Source of the DNA: Streptomyces sp. NBC_00433
Lineage (GTDB): Bacteria > Actinomycetota > Actinomycetes > Streptomycetales > Streptomycetaceae
NCBI GenBank assembly: GCA_036015235.1
Contig: CP107926.1
Span: forward strand, 5,227,501-5,291,500
DNA length: 64,000 nucleotides
Direction of reading: 5' to 3'
Numbering within the stretch: the stretch's first letter is position 1; the number at the start of each line of letters is the position of its first letter. The notes below the pieces were generated by a model. The model made no database searches, was not told the DNA's origin, and saw only the letters and a list, made by a program, of their open reading frames with translations. The translations under genes and the position numbers were made by a program. This document shows positions 26,843-35,173 of the stretch, one piece after another.

Positions 26843-28464
26843 GATGCGCTCGCCTGCGCTTCGACGGTTGCGCGGTCGGTGACTCCCACCACCGCGAGGT
26901 CCAGGCCGTCAAGGGTGAGGTCGCCGTCGGCCGCACGCAGCACGGTCGAGAAGCCGTCCACGGACCGGACGGTGAGACGTACGCCCAACTCGACGTCCTC
27001 GCTGCTGGCGCCCTCCACCGCGAAACCGCGTTCCTGCGCGGAGTCGCCCCCGGCGCGGCGGAGTCGGGCATTCCCCAGGGCCGTGGCCAGCAGCTCCAGC
27101 AGCAGTGACAGGGCAGCCGAGGTGAGCCGTATGTGCGCGAAGCGGCCGGAGGCGCTGCGCAGCTCCTCCGCGGCGGCACGCCTGGCCTCCGCCTGGGCCT
27201 GAGCGGCCGCTGCCAGCCGCCGTTTCTGCTCGGAATGGTCCTCCACCGCCGAGGCCCTGCCCCGCTGGGCGCGGGAGCCCCGCTCCCGCAGGGCCACCGG
27301 TACCTCGACGACCGGGCCGGTCCACCAGCTCGTGTACGCGGGCACCGCCTCGTCGGCCGCCGGCGGAATCCCGAGGTGCCGGGCACCGTAGAGGCCGAAG
27401 GCGGCGACGGCGATGTCGTGCGCATCCTCCGGTGTGGCTTCGTCGAACCAACGGGCCAGCCGCAACAGATCCTTCCGCCGCGACATCTCCCCCGACGCCG
27501 AGCGCAGCATCCGCTTGGCGTTGGCGAGCAGCGACTGCAGCGCGCGCAGGGTGGCATCCCGGAGCTGGTCGACCTGGCTCCCCCGCCCCTCCAGGTCGGA
27601 GAACCACCCCCGCAACCCGTCCCAGTCCGCCAGCTCACGGCCGCGGCTGCGCTGGACCCTGGCCGCGGACTCCCCGCGCGCGGCCGGCGGAACACCCAAG
27701 AGGCCCTGGCTGTGGGCGTCGAGCTGCTTCAGCAGGCCGGGAAGGTGCGGCCACAGCCGGTCCAGCGCTGCCGCGATCCTCGGCGCGCGGAAGGACACGT
27801 CCTCGGTGATGGCCTCGACGTAGTCGAGCAGCAGCTCCTTGAAGCCCTGGTACTCGGCGGAGTCCAGGTCGTACCGGGCCAGCACCTGGCCCAGGTAGGC
27901 ATAGAAGTCCCGTACGGAGTCGGCGAACTCGGCGAACTGCACGAAGAGGGTGCTGATGCGCTCCAGCGCATCCTGCGGCTCCGCGCCGCCCACCCCTACC
28001 ACCGACTCGGCGAGCTCACGCAGCCCGCGCTCGACGAGTGCCAGCAGCTCGCTGCTGACCTCACGCGCCGCGTCCGCACTCGCGAGCACCTCGTCGGCGT
28101 CCCGCTGGATGCGCTCGCCCAACTTCGAGAGCTGGTAGCGGGACCGAGCCCGCTGGTATTCGCTGATGCTGGACGCCTTGACGGTGTGCGTGCTCGGCAG
28201 GAGGTTGCCCCACTTGACCAGCTGAGCCAGCCGCGTGGCGAGCGTGTCGGCGTCCAACGCAGCCGCCGGCCCACCGACCGCCTCGAGCCTCTCCCACACG
28301 TCCGGCACGGCCAGGTCGGCCAGGAGGGTCCCGCAGAAGACCCGCATGATCGCTATGTGCTCAAGCCGCTCCGGCGCGCTCAGATAGGCGTACGCCGTCA
28401 GTCGCTGCCACGCCCCGTCGCGCTCGGCTTGCGCCGAAGGGGCTTCTTGTGACGGTTCCTCCAT
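26839..28464 (-). CDS. jetA: Wadjet JetA, DUF2397 (TIGR02677)
   Basis: A 541-aa protein, first gene of the operon. The start ATG at 28464 (MEEPSQEAPSAQAERDGAWQ) is just before the conserved YLSAPERLEHIAIMRVFC of TIGR02677/DUF2397. A wHTH-like N-terminal part (LVKWGNLLPSTHTVKASSIS) is followed by a long helical region and a C-terminal domain. It is the kleisin-type subunit of the SMC-like complex. The promoter must lie within the 210 bp between the gene and the MITE at 28676-28836, or inside the MITE. Confidence 0.88.
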   Translation of the reverse strand: MEEPSQEAPSAQAERDGAWQRLTAYAYLSAPERLEHIAIMRVFCGTLLADLAVPDVWERLEAVGGPAAALDADTLATRLAQLVKWGNLLPSTHTVKASSISEYQRARSRYQLSKLGERIQRDADEVLASADAAREVSSELLALVERGLRELAESVVGVGGAEPQDALERISTLFVQFAEFADSVRDFYAYLGQVLARYDLDSAEYQGFKELLLDYVEAITEDVSFRAPRIAAALDRLWPHLPGLLKQLDAHSQGLLGVPPAARGESAARVQRSRGRELADWDGLRGWFSDLEGRGSQVDQLRDATLRALQSLLANAKRMLRSASGEMSRRKDLLRLARWFDEATPEDAHDIAVAAFGLYGARHLGIPPAADEAVPAYTSWWTGPVVEVPVALRERGSRAQRGRASAVEDHSEQKRRLAAAAQAQAEARRAAAEELRSASGRFAHIRLTSAALSLLLELLATALGNARLRRAGGDSAQERGFAVEGASSEDVELGVRLTVRSVDGFSTVLRAADGDLTLDGLDLAVVGVTDRATVEAQASAS

Positions 28465-28675
28465 GCAAACGAGGCTACGCACCGCCACTGACACGGGTGG
28501 CCGCTTCGAGCGAAGTCTCCTCGCCTGCCCGCGTCGCCGCCGTCGCTCAGCCGCGGGCCACCTGCCCCCGACCCCGTCACCGCGGCACCCCCTGACGGGG
28601 CCACAGGGGGCCGAAGGGACTGTGCGTGGTCGCCGATCCTCCGAGCCTGGGTGGTGGCTGGTCTGAGCAGGTCTA
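28465..28675. other. Upstream region of the Wadjet operon
   Basis: About 210 bp between the jetA start and the MITE. No gene is supported. It presumably holds the jet promoter. No clear -10/-35 pair or palindrome could be assigned by eye. Confidence 0.4.
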
Positions 28676-28836
28676 AGGGCTGTCCCGTAATCCCCGGCGG
28701 GCGCGCGACGACAGCTACGGCACCTCGCTGCGTTGTCGGGCTCGCCCGAATACGACCCGGTATGAGGGCGACCCTTCGCCTTGCGATGTACCGCATCTGA
28801 CGCGCGCTGGTCCACCGCGGATTACGGGACAACCCT
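28676..28836. mobile_element. 161-bp MITE with TA target duplication
   Basis: The ends are 18-bp terminal inverted repeats, AGGGCTGTCCCGTAATCC (28676-28693) against the complement of 28819-28836, with one mismatch (C/T at position 5). Each end is flanked by TA (28674-28675 and 28837-28838), a duplicated dinucleotide target as made by IS630/Tc1-type and some IS5-type transposases. There is no coding capacity. It would be mobilised in trans. It lies between the jetA promoter region and the gene at 29064. Confidence 0.8.
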
Positions 28837-29063
28837 TAGGAAGGCGGTTCTCGTCTGCGTCTCCGCGTTACGGCCGAGCATACGGGGACTACTGCGTGTC
28901 AGCGAAGAGATACCCTGCGGGTCGCCGGCCGGAGAGATCGAGCCGGCCGGCGGAGCCCTTGGAGCTTGTCCAGCACCGCTGTTGGTCCTTCTCCGGTTGC
29001 TCCACCGGCAACGCGTTCCGTACGCCATAGTGGGAGCAACGGAGTCGAATGGGGGGATCTTTC
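28837..29063. other. Intergenic region, nothing recognised
   Basis: About 225 bp between the MITE and the gene at 29064. It ends with a GGGGGGAT ribosome-binding site. No other feature is seen. Confidence 0.4.
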
Positions 29064-29768
29064 ATGATCGAGCAGGCGCACGTTCAGCAAGCGGACGTGA
29101 CCGACCCGGCGGTCGCGTCGTTACGGACCCGGATCGGGGCCGCGATCGACAACAATCCCGCGCCGGGTACGGGAACCGTCCTCGACCGCGTCACCTTCTG
29201 GTTGCAGCTGCCGACCACCACGATGGTCACCGCCATGCTGGACAAGCTCTGCGAGGCCCGCGGCAAGCGCGTGGGGACCGCCCTCAGCTCGCTCGGAGCA
29301 GGGGGGCTGTACGACCCCGCGGACCTGTCAGCGGCCGGGGACATCACGGCCAAGTGGACCGCGATCAGCGAGCGCCTGCACGCGGACCGCGCCGTGACCG
29401 TCAAGGGCCCGACCGACCACGTCGGCGGACCCAAGAGCCTGTTCATCCAGCCCAACGGGGCCGGATTCCACGTGATCGTGCTCCTCGCCACCGGCAACGA
29501 CGGCGGCCCCGGCGGACGCCCCTTCTTCCTCGCCTTCGACCCCGACGTCAGCGCCACGACAGAGGCCCGACAGACGTGGACGACCAAGAAAACCGTCGGC
29601 GACACCGTCACGAAGGTGTCCGCGCTCACCAACACGGACGCCATCGCGCAAATCAAGCTCATGCTCCTCGGCAACGATCCGAACAGCTTCGGCCCGCTGA
29701 TCCGCAAGTACTACGTCGATACGACCGTGGCCTTCCCCGCGATCTCCCGCGCCGGGACCGGTCAGTAG
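29064..29768 (+). CDS. Hypothetical protein
   Basis: A 234-aa protein starting at ATG 29064 (MIEQAHVQQADVTDPAVASL) behind GGGGGGAT; an in-frame ATG at 29049 overlaps that site. Visible landmarks are VTFWLQLPTTTMVTAMLDKL and then YDPADLSAAGDITAKWTAIS, a Gly-rich SLFIQPNGAGFHVIVLLATG and a charged C-terminal helix. There is no signal peptide or membrane span. No family is recognised. Confidence 0.6.
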   Translation: MIEQAHVQQADVTDPAVASLRTRIGAAIDNNPAPGTGTVLDRVTFWLQLPTTTMVTAMLDKLCEARGKRVGTALSSLGAGGLYDPADLSAAGDITAKWTAISERLHADRAVTVKGPTDHVGGPKSLFIQPNGAGFHVIVLLATGNDGGPGGRPFFLAFDPDVSATTEARQTWTTKKTVGDTVTKVSALTNTDAIAQIKLMLLGNDPNSFGPLIRKYYVDTTVAFPAISRAGTGQ

Positions 29769-29868
29769 CCATTCGGCGAGATCGCGCAATCCCGTAGCCC
29801 CGGATCGGCCAGAAGCCGGGGGGCGCGCAGCACATCCGCCGTCCCGAACTCGTGAACAAGACCACTGG

Positions 29869-31107
29869 TCAGAACAGGGCGTCGCCGGTGTCCAGCGCGC
29901 CCGCGTCGTAGCCCCCGTTGAGGCTTCCGCCGCTCCTGCTCAGGTACAGCCGGACCGAGCTTTCCGGGAGGGGGCTGTCGCTGCCCTTGCCGTTGGCCGC
30001 CGCGATCAGGTCGGGGTGGCCGTCGTGGTTGTGGTCCCCCGCGCTGATCAGCGTGATGAAGGGGCGCCAGCCGCCGGAGCCGATCAGCTTGCGGGTGCCG
30101 AAGTTGCCCTTGCCGTTGCCGGGGTAGAGCCACAGGCGGCCGGCCTTGTCACTGGAGATGAGGTCGTTGCGGTGGTCACCGCTCGCGTCGCCCGGTGCGG
30201 CGAGGGCGCCCATGGTGTTCCAGCCCCCTCCGACGTAGTGGCGGCTTCCGAACTTGCCCTTGCCGGTGCCCGGGTACATCCAGAGGTGGCCGGCCTTGTC
30301 GCGGGCCACCAGGTCGCCCTTGCCGTCCCCGGTGAGGTCGCCCGTGGCCTGGATGGCGATCATCGTGTTCCAGCCCGATCCGACGAGCAGGCGGGTGCCG
30401 AAACCGCCCTTGCCGTTGCCGGGGTACGTCCACAGCCGCCCCGCGGTGTCCCAGGCCAGCAGGTCCTCGGTGCCGTCGCCGGTGAGGTCGCCGTGCCGGG
30501 TGATGGCCGTCATGGCGTTCCATCCGCCCCCGATCAGCGTGCCGGTGCCGTCGCCGCGCAGCAGCCACAGCCGACCGCTGTAGGTGCGGTTCAGCAGGTC
30601 GGGAGTCCCGTCCCGGTTGAGGTCACCGAACGCCTGTGCCGGCAGGGTGTTGCCCATTGCGTAGTACGGGTCGTTCCACCCAATGGGTTCGGGAAGGCCG
30701 CCGCACTGCCGCTCCATGTGCGCCCAGCGGACCGAACCGAGGTTGTGACCCAGAGACGCGTTCCCCTCGCGAAGGTACGCGAGGTTGTCGCCTCCTTCGT
30801 TCCCCACCATCTCGGCGAACACGCCATTGGATCCGGTGACGTAGCCGGCCTTGCTGTACATGCAGACATTCTCGAAACCGGTGCGGTTGTAAACCGAGAC
30901 CGCGCGCTTCGACCATGTGCCCAGAGACGATTGCGGCGTGGAGTAGGACACCATCGCCCCGTCGCCGCTGACGCCGTCGAAGACGCAGAACCTGCCCTTC
31001 GGGCAGCGGTCGTACCCCACCGCGGCATGAACGGGTGCCACCGAGGCCGCCGCAAGGCCCAGAGCGGCGACAGCCGTCACAAAGGCAGCGCGAAGTGACG
31101 TGCGCAT
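29869..31107 (-). CDS. Secreted FG-GAP/VCBS repeat protein with I36-like N-domain
   Basis: A 412-aa exported protein. The signal peptide ends near residue 29 (APVHAA). Residues 30-140 resemble the peptidase-inhibitor I36/beta-gamma-crystallin-like domain (YDRCPKGRFCVFDGVSGDG, with further Cys). From about 155 on are five or six FG-GAP/VCBS repeats with calcium-loop motifs (DLNRDGTPDLLN, DLTGDGTEDLLA, DLTGDGKGDLVA, DASGDHRNDLIS, DHNHDGHPDLIA), predicted to form a beta-propeller. This is a common Streptomyces secreted form; its ligand is unknown. Confidence 0.85.
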   Translation of the reverse strand: MRTSLRAAFVTAVAALGLAAASVAPVHAAVGYDRCPKGRFCVFDGVSGDGAMVSYSTPQSSLGTWSKRAVSVYNRTGFENVCMYSKAGYVTGSNGVFAEMVGNEGGDNLAYLREGNASLGHNLGSVRWAHMERQCGGLPEPIGWNDPYYAMGNTLPAQAFGDLNRDGTPDLLNRTYSGRLWLLRGDGTGTLIGGGWNAMTAITRHGDLTGDGTEDLLAWDTAGRLWTYPGNGKGGFGTRLLVGSGWNTMIAIQATGDLTGDGKGDLVARDKAGHLWMYPGTGKGKFGSRHYVGGGWNTMGALAAPGDASGDHRNDLISSDKAGRLWLYPGNGKGNFGTRKLIGSGGWRPFITLISAGDHNHDGHPDLIAAANGKGSDSPLPESSVRLYLSRSGGSLNGGYDAGALDTGDALF

Positions 31108-31509
31108 GAGATCCCCCCCAGGGAACGTTTCAGAGACAGCAGCTGAACGTTGTCGCGCAGCATAGTCTCCGAATTCCGACGATCGGCTTAGCTCCGCGGA
31201 TACAGATTCCGCTGGCGGCGGTGCGCTGTCAACGGCCGCTGACTCTCCCCACGCCGCTGAGGTGGCTCACTCCCACGGTGCCCGCCTCTGGTCCTGATCA
31301 GGAGCCGTGACAAGGCTCTCATGAGGCCTTCCTGGGAGCCGTCTCAGCCCGCGGTTCCGGGAAGGCGCTCGGTCAGCGGGCGCGGCGGTGGGCGGATGCC
31401 GGGTCACTACTCGGCGGCTGTGGCGCCGACGCCGTGGTGCGCGAGTGGGCTGCGGGCCATCGCCGCTCGAGCTCGACGGCTCGGTGCGGGGCGTTGGGCC
31501 AAGCGCTGC
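31108..31509. other. Intergenic region, nothing firm
   Basis: 400 bp upstream of the integrase relic. Open frames run through it, but none has a recognisable protein pattern. It may contain further decayed integrase sequence. Confidence 0.35.
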
Positions 31510-31738
31510 GGGCGCCAGGTCAGGACCTGGCGGGCGGTGCTCCACCTCATCCTGGCCGACGCCGTCGATGAGGGACTCATCGAAGCCAACCCGGCCACGA
31601 CACGGCGCAGGCGGGGCAAGCGCGCCGGCCGCTCCCGCACCCGCGGGCCGGAGAAGGTCATCACCGATCCGCTCGGCGCCCTGCTCATCGCGGAGCGGGC
31701 CGCCCTCCTGTCCGGGCGCGACGACGAGTTCCATGGCC
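31510..31738 (+). pseudogene. Tyrosine-integrase central-region remnant
   Basis: The frame encodes RQVRTWRAVLHLILADAVDE, GLIEANPATTRRRRGKRAGR and GPEKVITDPLGALLIAERAA, then LLSGRDDEF. This is the core-binding helix and the beginning of the catalytic domain of Streptomyces tyrosine integrases. After DDEF the frame continues into unrelated sequence, so the catalytic Arg boxes are absent. Together with the C-terminal fragment at 18515-18706 it could derive from the same family of integrase. Confidence 0.65.
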
Positions 31739-31954
31739 AGGGACGCTGCACTGCGGGCCGTCAGGTTGCCGCTCTGCCCTTGGCCGGCCGGTGGAGCCAA
31801 CGGTCGCTGTCGGTATTCCAGGACCTTGCGGCCAGCCCGGATACCGGCGTCCGCCCGGCCAGTGGCATCGAGGCTTCACGGTCTACGGAGCAGCCGCCCG
31901 ACTGGGCTGCCCCGCTTCCTGGCTTCCGCCCATGCGCAGCGACTGAACTCCCCG

Positions 31955-32180
31955 CCGGGTTCACGTCCGGCTACCGCGCCACCGTGCCGCTGGTCGGCAT
32001 GCCCTTCTCCCTGGGATACCGCCGGCAACGCCTGCGGTATGCCGGCGGAACCACCGAGCGGCGGCGACTTGAGTCGCTGGGCGAGGCGCAGCCGACGGCG
32101 GCCGTCATCAACTGCTCAGGGCTGGGCGCACGCACCCTCGCACCTGATCCGCACCTGCGCCCGATTCGAGTCGGCCGTGA
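31955..32180 (+). pseudogene. D-amino-acid oxidase-like internal fragment
   Basis: In the same long frame as the integrase relic, the translation reads GYRATVPLVGMPFSLGYRRQ, then AGGTTERRRLESLGEAQPTA and AVINCSGLGARTLAPDPHLR, followed by PIRVGRDGQP. This matches the middle of FAD-dependent D-amino-acid oxidase/DadA-type enzymes, where NCSGLGAR follows the substrate domain. The FAD-binding N-terminus (GxGxxG) and the C-terminus are both missing. It is a chimeric relic with no predicted activity. Confidence 0.6.
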
Positions 32181-32289
32181 CGGGCAGCCACGAGCCGCTC
32201 AGCGGCTCGGTGAACCAAGCTGTGTCCGTTCGCCGTTACGGTCCAACGAGCACACACCGTACTCGGCCTTGCTGACCAAGGAGTGGTGG

Positions 32290-32838
32290 ATGAAAGAGGG
32301 CGAGCGACCGATGCCGTTCCTGTACGTCGTGGTGTGCGCGGCGGGCGTCGCGGGGGACGTGGGCGCGCTGATCACCATGGCGCAGGAAAGCGGATGGAAC
32401 GTCGGGGTGGTTGCCACCCCGCAGGGGCTCGGTTTCATTGATGCCCCGGCCGTCGAGGCACAGACGGGTTACCCGATCAGGTCTGCGTGGCGGTTGCCCG
32501 GCGACCCGCGGCCGCTGCCGCCTGCGGACGCCATCGCCGTCGCGCCTGCGACGTTCAACACGATCAACAAATGGGCTGCCGGGGTCTCCGACACGCTGGC
32601 GTTGGGCATTCTCTGCGAGGCGTACGGACTTGGCATTCCGACGGCCGTGCTGCCGTACGTGAACGCGGCCATGGCCGCCCACCCCGCGTACCAGGAGAGC
32701 TTGGCCCGGTTGCGCGGGATGGGCGTCATGGCCAGTTCCTACGTGTCGCATCCGCCGAAGGCGGGCGGGGGCGCCGACCGATTCCGCTGGCAAGAGGCGC
32801 TGGAACTGCTCGGCCCCGCCGTGGACGCGCGGCGGTGA
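32290..32838 (+). CDS. Flavoprotein family (HFCD-like) protein
   Basis: A 182-aa protein. The start at ATG 32290 follows a good AAGGAG (32278-32283). The open frame continues upstream through the relics but is not needed. Landmarks of the flavoprotein/phosphopantothenoyl-cysteine-decarboxylase-like fold are VVVCAAGVAGDVGALITMAQ, the APATFNTINKWAAGVSDTLA motif and AVLPYVNAAMAAHPAYQESL. Members bind FMN and decarboxylate or reduce thiol-containing substrates. The substrate is unknown here and no partner gene is adjacent. Confidence 0.8.
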   Translation: MKEGERPMPFLYVVVCAAGVAGDVGALITMAQESGWNVGVVATPQGLGFIDAPAVEAQTGYPIRSAWRLPGDPRPLPPADAIAVAPATFNTINKWAAGVSDTLALGILCEAYGLGIPTAVLPYVNAAMAAHPAYQESLARLRGMGVMASSYVSHPPKAGGGADRFRWQEALELLGPAVDARR

Positions 32839-33024
32839 GCACCCTCTTCCTTCTGGCGAGTGCTCTCCCTCGCGGTGATCACGCCACGCCCCGCTTCGGC
32901 GTCCGGTCCGGCGACAACGGCTGTGCGCGCTCACGGTGCGTCAGCCGACGGCATGACCGGGCCGACGATCCGTTGATCGGAAAGCGGCGGTCATCAGGCG
33001 GGGCGATTCGGGCACACTGGGGCG

Positions 33025-33735
33025 ATGAGGTTCGGGGCAGGGCTTGGCGGGGGTGGCTGGGACGATGACGGGGCACTCCGGGCTGCATTGAGTCGTACGG
33101 CCGAGGGGCTCGGGCTTCCCCTGCCCGAGGCGGAGGGGAAGTGGGCTCGCCTCGCTGAGTACGTCGACGCGGCGAGCGGTCGCCGCGTAGTGGTGTATCC
33201 GCCCGACGAGGGGCGTCGGACCTTCCCGGTGAACCTCCAGGACAACGGCACGCGCCTGGCCTGTGGGTGGACTGCAGACCTGGCCGAGGTGGTCAGGGCG
33301 ACGACGGCTTGGACGGGCGGCGCGGGGCTTGAGGAGACCAGGTCGCACGCGCCGTTCGTCCGGTTCAGGCCCTGGGCGCTCGTCCACGAGCGGGAGCCCT
33401 TCGGTGTCGTCGAGTTGACGTGGCGCGTCAAGCTCGACCGCATCCACATGCCGCCGTACGACCGGCACCCGCGCCCTCACGCGCTGCTCGCGGCGGCGTA
33501 CGCTCAGCCGGTGCTCCGCCGGTTGATGCCGGTCAACAGCCACTTCAACCTCTGGTTCTCCACCAGTGTCGAGGAGTTCTGGAAGACGCGGGTCGGCTCT
33601 GTCATCTGCCCGTACGACGAGGGGCTGTACGGGGTCCGGACCGAAGGCGAGCCGGTCGCGCGCACCGAGACGCCAGAGGAAGCCGTTGCCTTCGTGGTGG
33701 CCGCCCTCCCCGAGGAGCTCGGTCCGGCGAGCTGA
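33025..33735 (+). CDS. DUF6193 family protein
   Basis: A 236-aa protein. Recognised stretches are FPVNLQDNGTRLACGWTADL, AWTGGAGLEETRSHAPFVRF, RPWALVHEREPFGVVELTWR and LRRLMPVNSHFNLWFSTSVE. This pattern is that of DUF6193, annotated as a natural-product-associated family with no known biochemistry. It is soluble, with no signal peptide. It is not adjacent to a recognisable biosynthetic cluster in this window. Confidence 0.75.
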   Translation: MRFGAGLGGGGWDDDGALRAALSRTAEGLGLPLPEAEGKWARLAEYVDAASGRRVVVYPPDEGRRTFPVNLQDNGTRLACGWTADLAEVVRATTAWTGGAGLEETRSHAPFVRFRPWALVHEREPFGVVELTWRVKLDRIHMPPYDRHPRPHALLAAAYAQPVLRRLMPVNSHFNLWFSTSVEEFWKTRVGSVICPYDEGLYGVRTEGEPVARTETPEEAVAFVVAALPEELGPAS

Positions 33736-33894
33736 GGCTGGAGGACCGCGGGCGGCCCGCGAGGCATTGGCGGCCGGGAAGTCGGGACCGGCCCCCTGGC
33801 GTGCTGAGGGCGGCATTCGTAAGAAACGCCCCAGAGCTCCACGCGCGCGTGAGCCTGTCTCAAGGAGACTCGCTCTCACGGCACCTGGGAGTTG

Positions 33895-34509
33895 TCAGCC
33901 GAGGGCAGGTCCACGTGCGACCAACGGGCGGCTGCCGTCCTCGGGCAGGACCGCGATGTAGCGCCGGCCGCCGTCCTCGACTCGGGCAAGACCGATGGCC
34001 GTTGTGGTGTGGGGCGCGTCGACGGCGGGCTCGACGCCCTCGGTAAGCGAGTCGAGTCCTGCGTAGTGTTCGGCCAGGTCTGCGGCGGGACCGCGGATCC
34101 GTGGACGTACGTCCGCCCCTTTCCGCAGGGCGGCGAGAAGGTCGTCACGAGCCTGACCCGGGTCGGCGTCCTGGAGACTGTCGTGAAGTCGCTCTTGAAC
34201 GCAGGGCTTTGTCGGAGCCGCTCCTGCCCGCCGGCGGCAGTCCGGACATGCCTGCGGCTCGGCTGGTTCGAAGAGATGCCTGTAGCGGGGGACCTGGTGC
34301 TCCGGGATGCCGCAGAGCGTCCCGCTCTCGGCCGCCGCATGATCGACGCCGGGAACGTCTGTCAGCCGGACCGCACCGAACCTGGCAGCCTCCCGCGAGG
34401 TCGTGAAGGACCATGCGCGGTCTGGGGCGTGACTCACGCGGGCGAGCACGACACAGCCGTCGCTTCTGGTCAGCTGGGTGGCGCGGCGGTGATTCACCGC
34501 CGTCCACAT
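33895..34509 (-). CDS. Hypothetical protein with CxxC motif
   Basis: About 204 aa from ATG 34509 (MWTAVNHRRATQLTRSDGCV); a longer start at 34584 is possible. It contains HQVPRYRHLFEPAEPQACPD and CRRRAG, giving a CPDC motif that may hold a metal. It ends in GGRRYIAVLPEDGSRPLVA. The mixed helix/strand composition looks like a genuine protein, while the opposite-strand frame does not. No family is recognised. Confidence 0.55.
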   Translation of the reverse strand: MWTAVNHRRATQLTRSDGCVVLARVSHAPDRAWSFTTSREAARFGAVRLTDVPGVDHAAAESGTLCGIPEHQVPRYRHLFEPAEPQACPDCRRRAGAAPTKPCVQERLHDSLQDADPGQARDDLLAALRKGADVRPRIRGPAADLAEHYAGLDSLTEGVEPAVDAPHTTTAIGLARVEDGGRRYIAVLPEDGSRPLVARGPALG

Positions 34510-34637
34510 TGCACTGGTGGGGGAGGGGCGACTCGCACATGACGCAGACGACGCCCCCCTCGCTCCGGCGTGTGCGAGGCGCAACTGGCCGTGTGAAGTG
34601 GCTTGGTCGTCGCCAGACCGTCCGAGAGCATGCGGCC

Positions 34638-35141
34638 ATGCCCATCCCGGCTCCGAACGGCGACTACGCGGTCACCGCGATGTACTCCGTGGCAGACGAC
34701 GCCTGGTACCTGGAGTTGGACCTCGTCGCCGACCACCGGACCGTCGTGATGGCGATCGTTCCCGACGAGGACCCGGCACGGGAGCCGACGGTGTGCTTCA
34801 ACCCTGCTGCGCGCCACTCGGACATTCCGTACGAGGTCCTGCGCTGGTTCATGGGTCGGGTCGAGGAGAGGATCCGCACGTCCCGCGCCTGGATGCGGCT
34901 GCGGCCGGAGCTCGTGGAGGTCGTGGAGGTCGTGGAGGTCGTCCACAGGCTGCGCCAGGAGTACTGGGGTGCGATAGACGACGACGAGTTTCCGCGTGTG
35001 CTGGCGGAGGTTCGAACCGTGGTCGCGGAGGCTGACCTGCCTGTCGTACTTGCGGCGGCCTTCGGGCGGAATCCCGATGGCACCATCGCGGACGACGTAC
35101 CGGACCGGGGCGAGGGCCGGCCAGTGCCCTCATCGTGTTGA
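34638..35141 (+). CDS. Hypothetical protein
   Basis: A 167-aa protein from ATG 34638 (MPIPAPNGDYAVTAMYSVAD). An upstream in-frame ATG at 34539 would add 33 basic residues and overlap the promoter of the divergent gene. Features are WYLELDLVADHRTVVMAIVP and YEVLRWFMGRVEERIRTSRA, then a run of VEVVEVVEVV encoded by four near-identical 9-bp units. No family is recognised. Confidence 0.6.
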   Translation: MPIPAPNGDYAVTAMYSVADDAWYLELDLVADHRTVVMAIVPDEDPAREPTVCFNPAARHSDIPYEVLRWFMGRVEERIRTSRAWMRLRPELVEVVEVVEVVHRLRQEYWGAIDDDEFPRVLAEVRTVVAEADLPVVLAAAFGRNPDGTIADDVPDRGEGRPVPSSC

Positions 35142-35173
35142 CCGTCCCCGGCAGGCAGTGCTGGAGTCGGCAC

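Noticed and set aside
27133-28452. 439-aa open frame on the plus strand
   Set aside because: It is antisense to jetA and lacks any recognisable motif.
34913-34940. GTGGAGGTC tandem units
   Set aside because: They are in frame inside the gene at 34638-35141 and simply encode a VEV repeat; not treated as a separate element.
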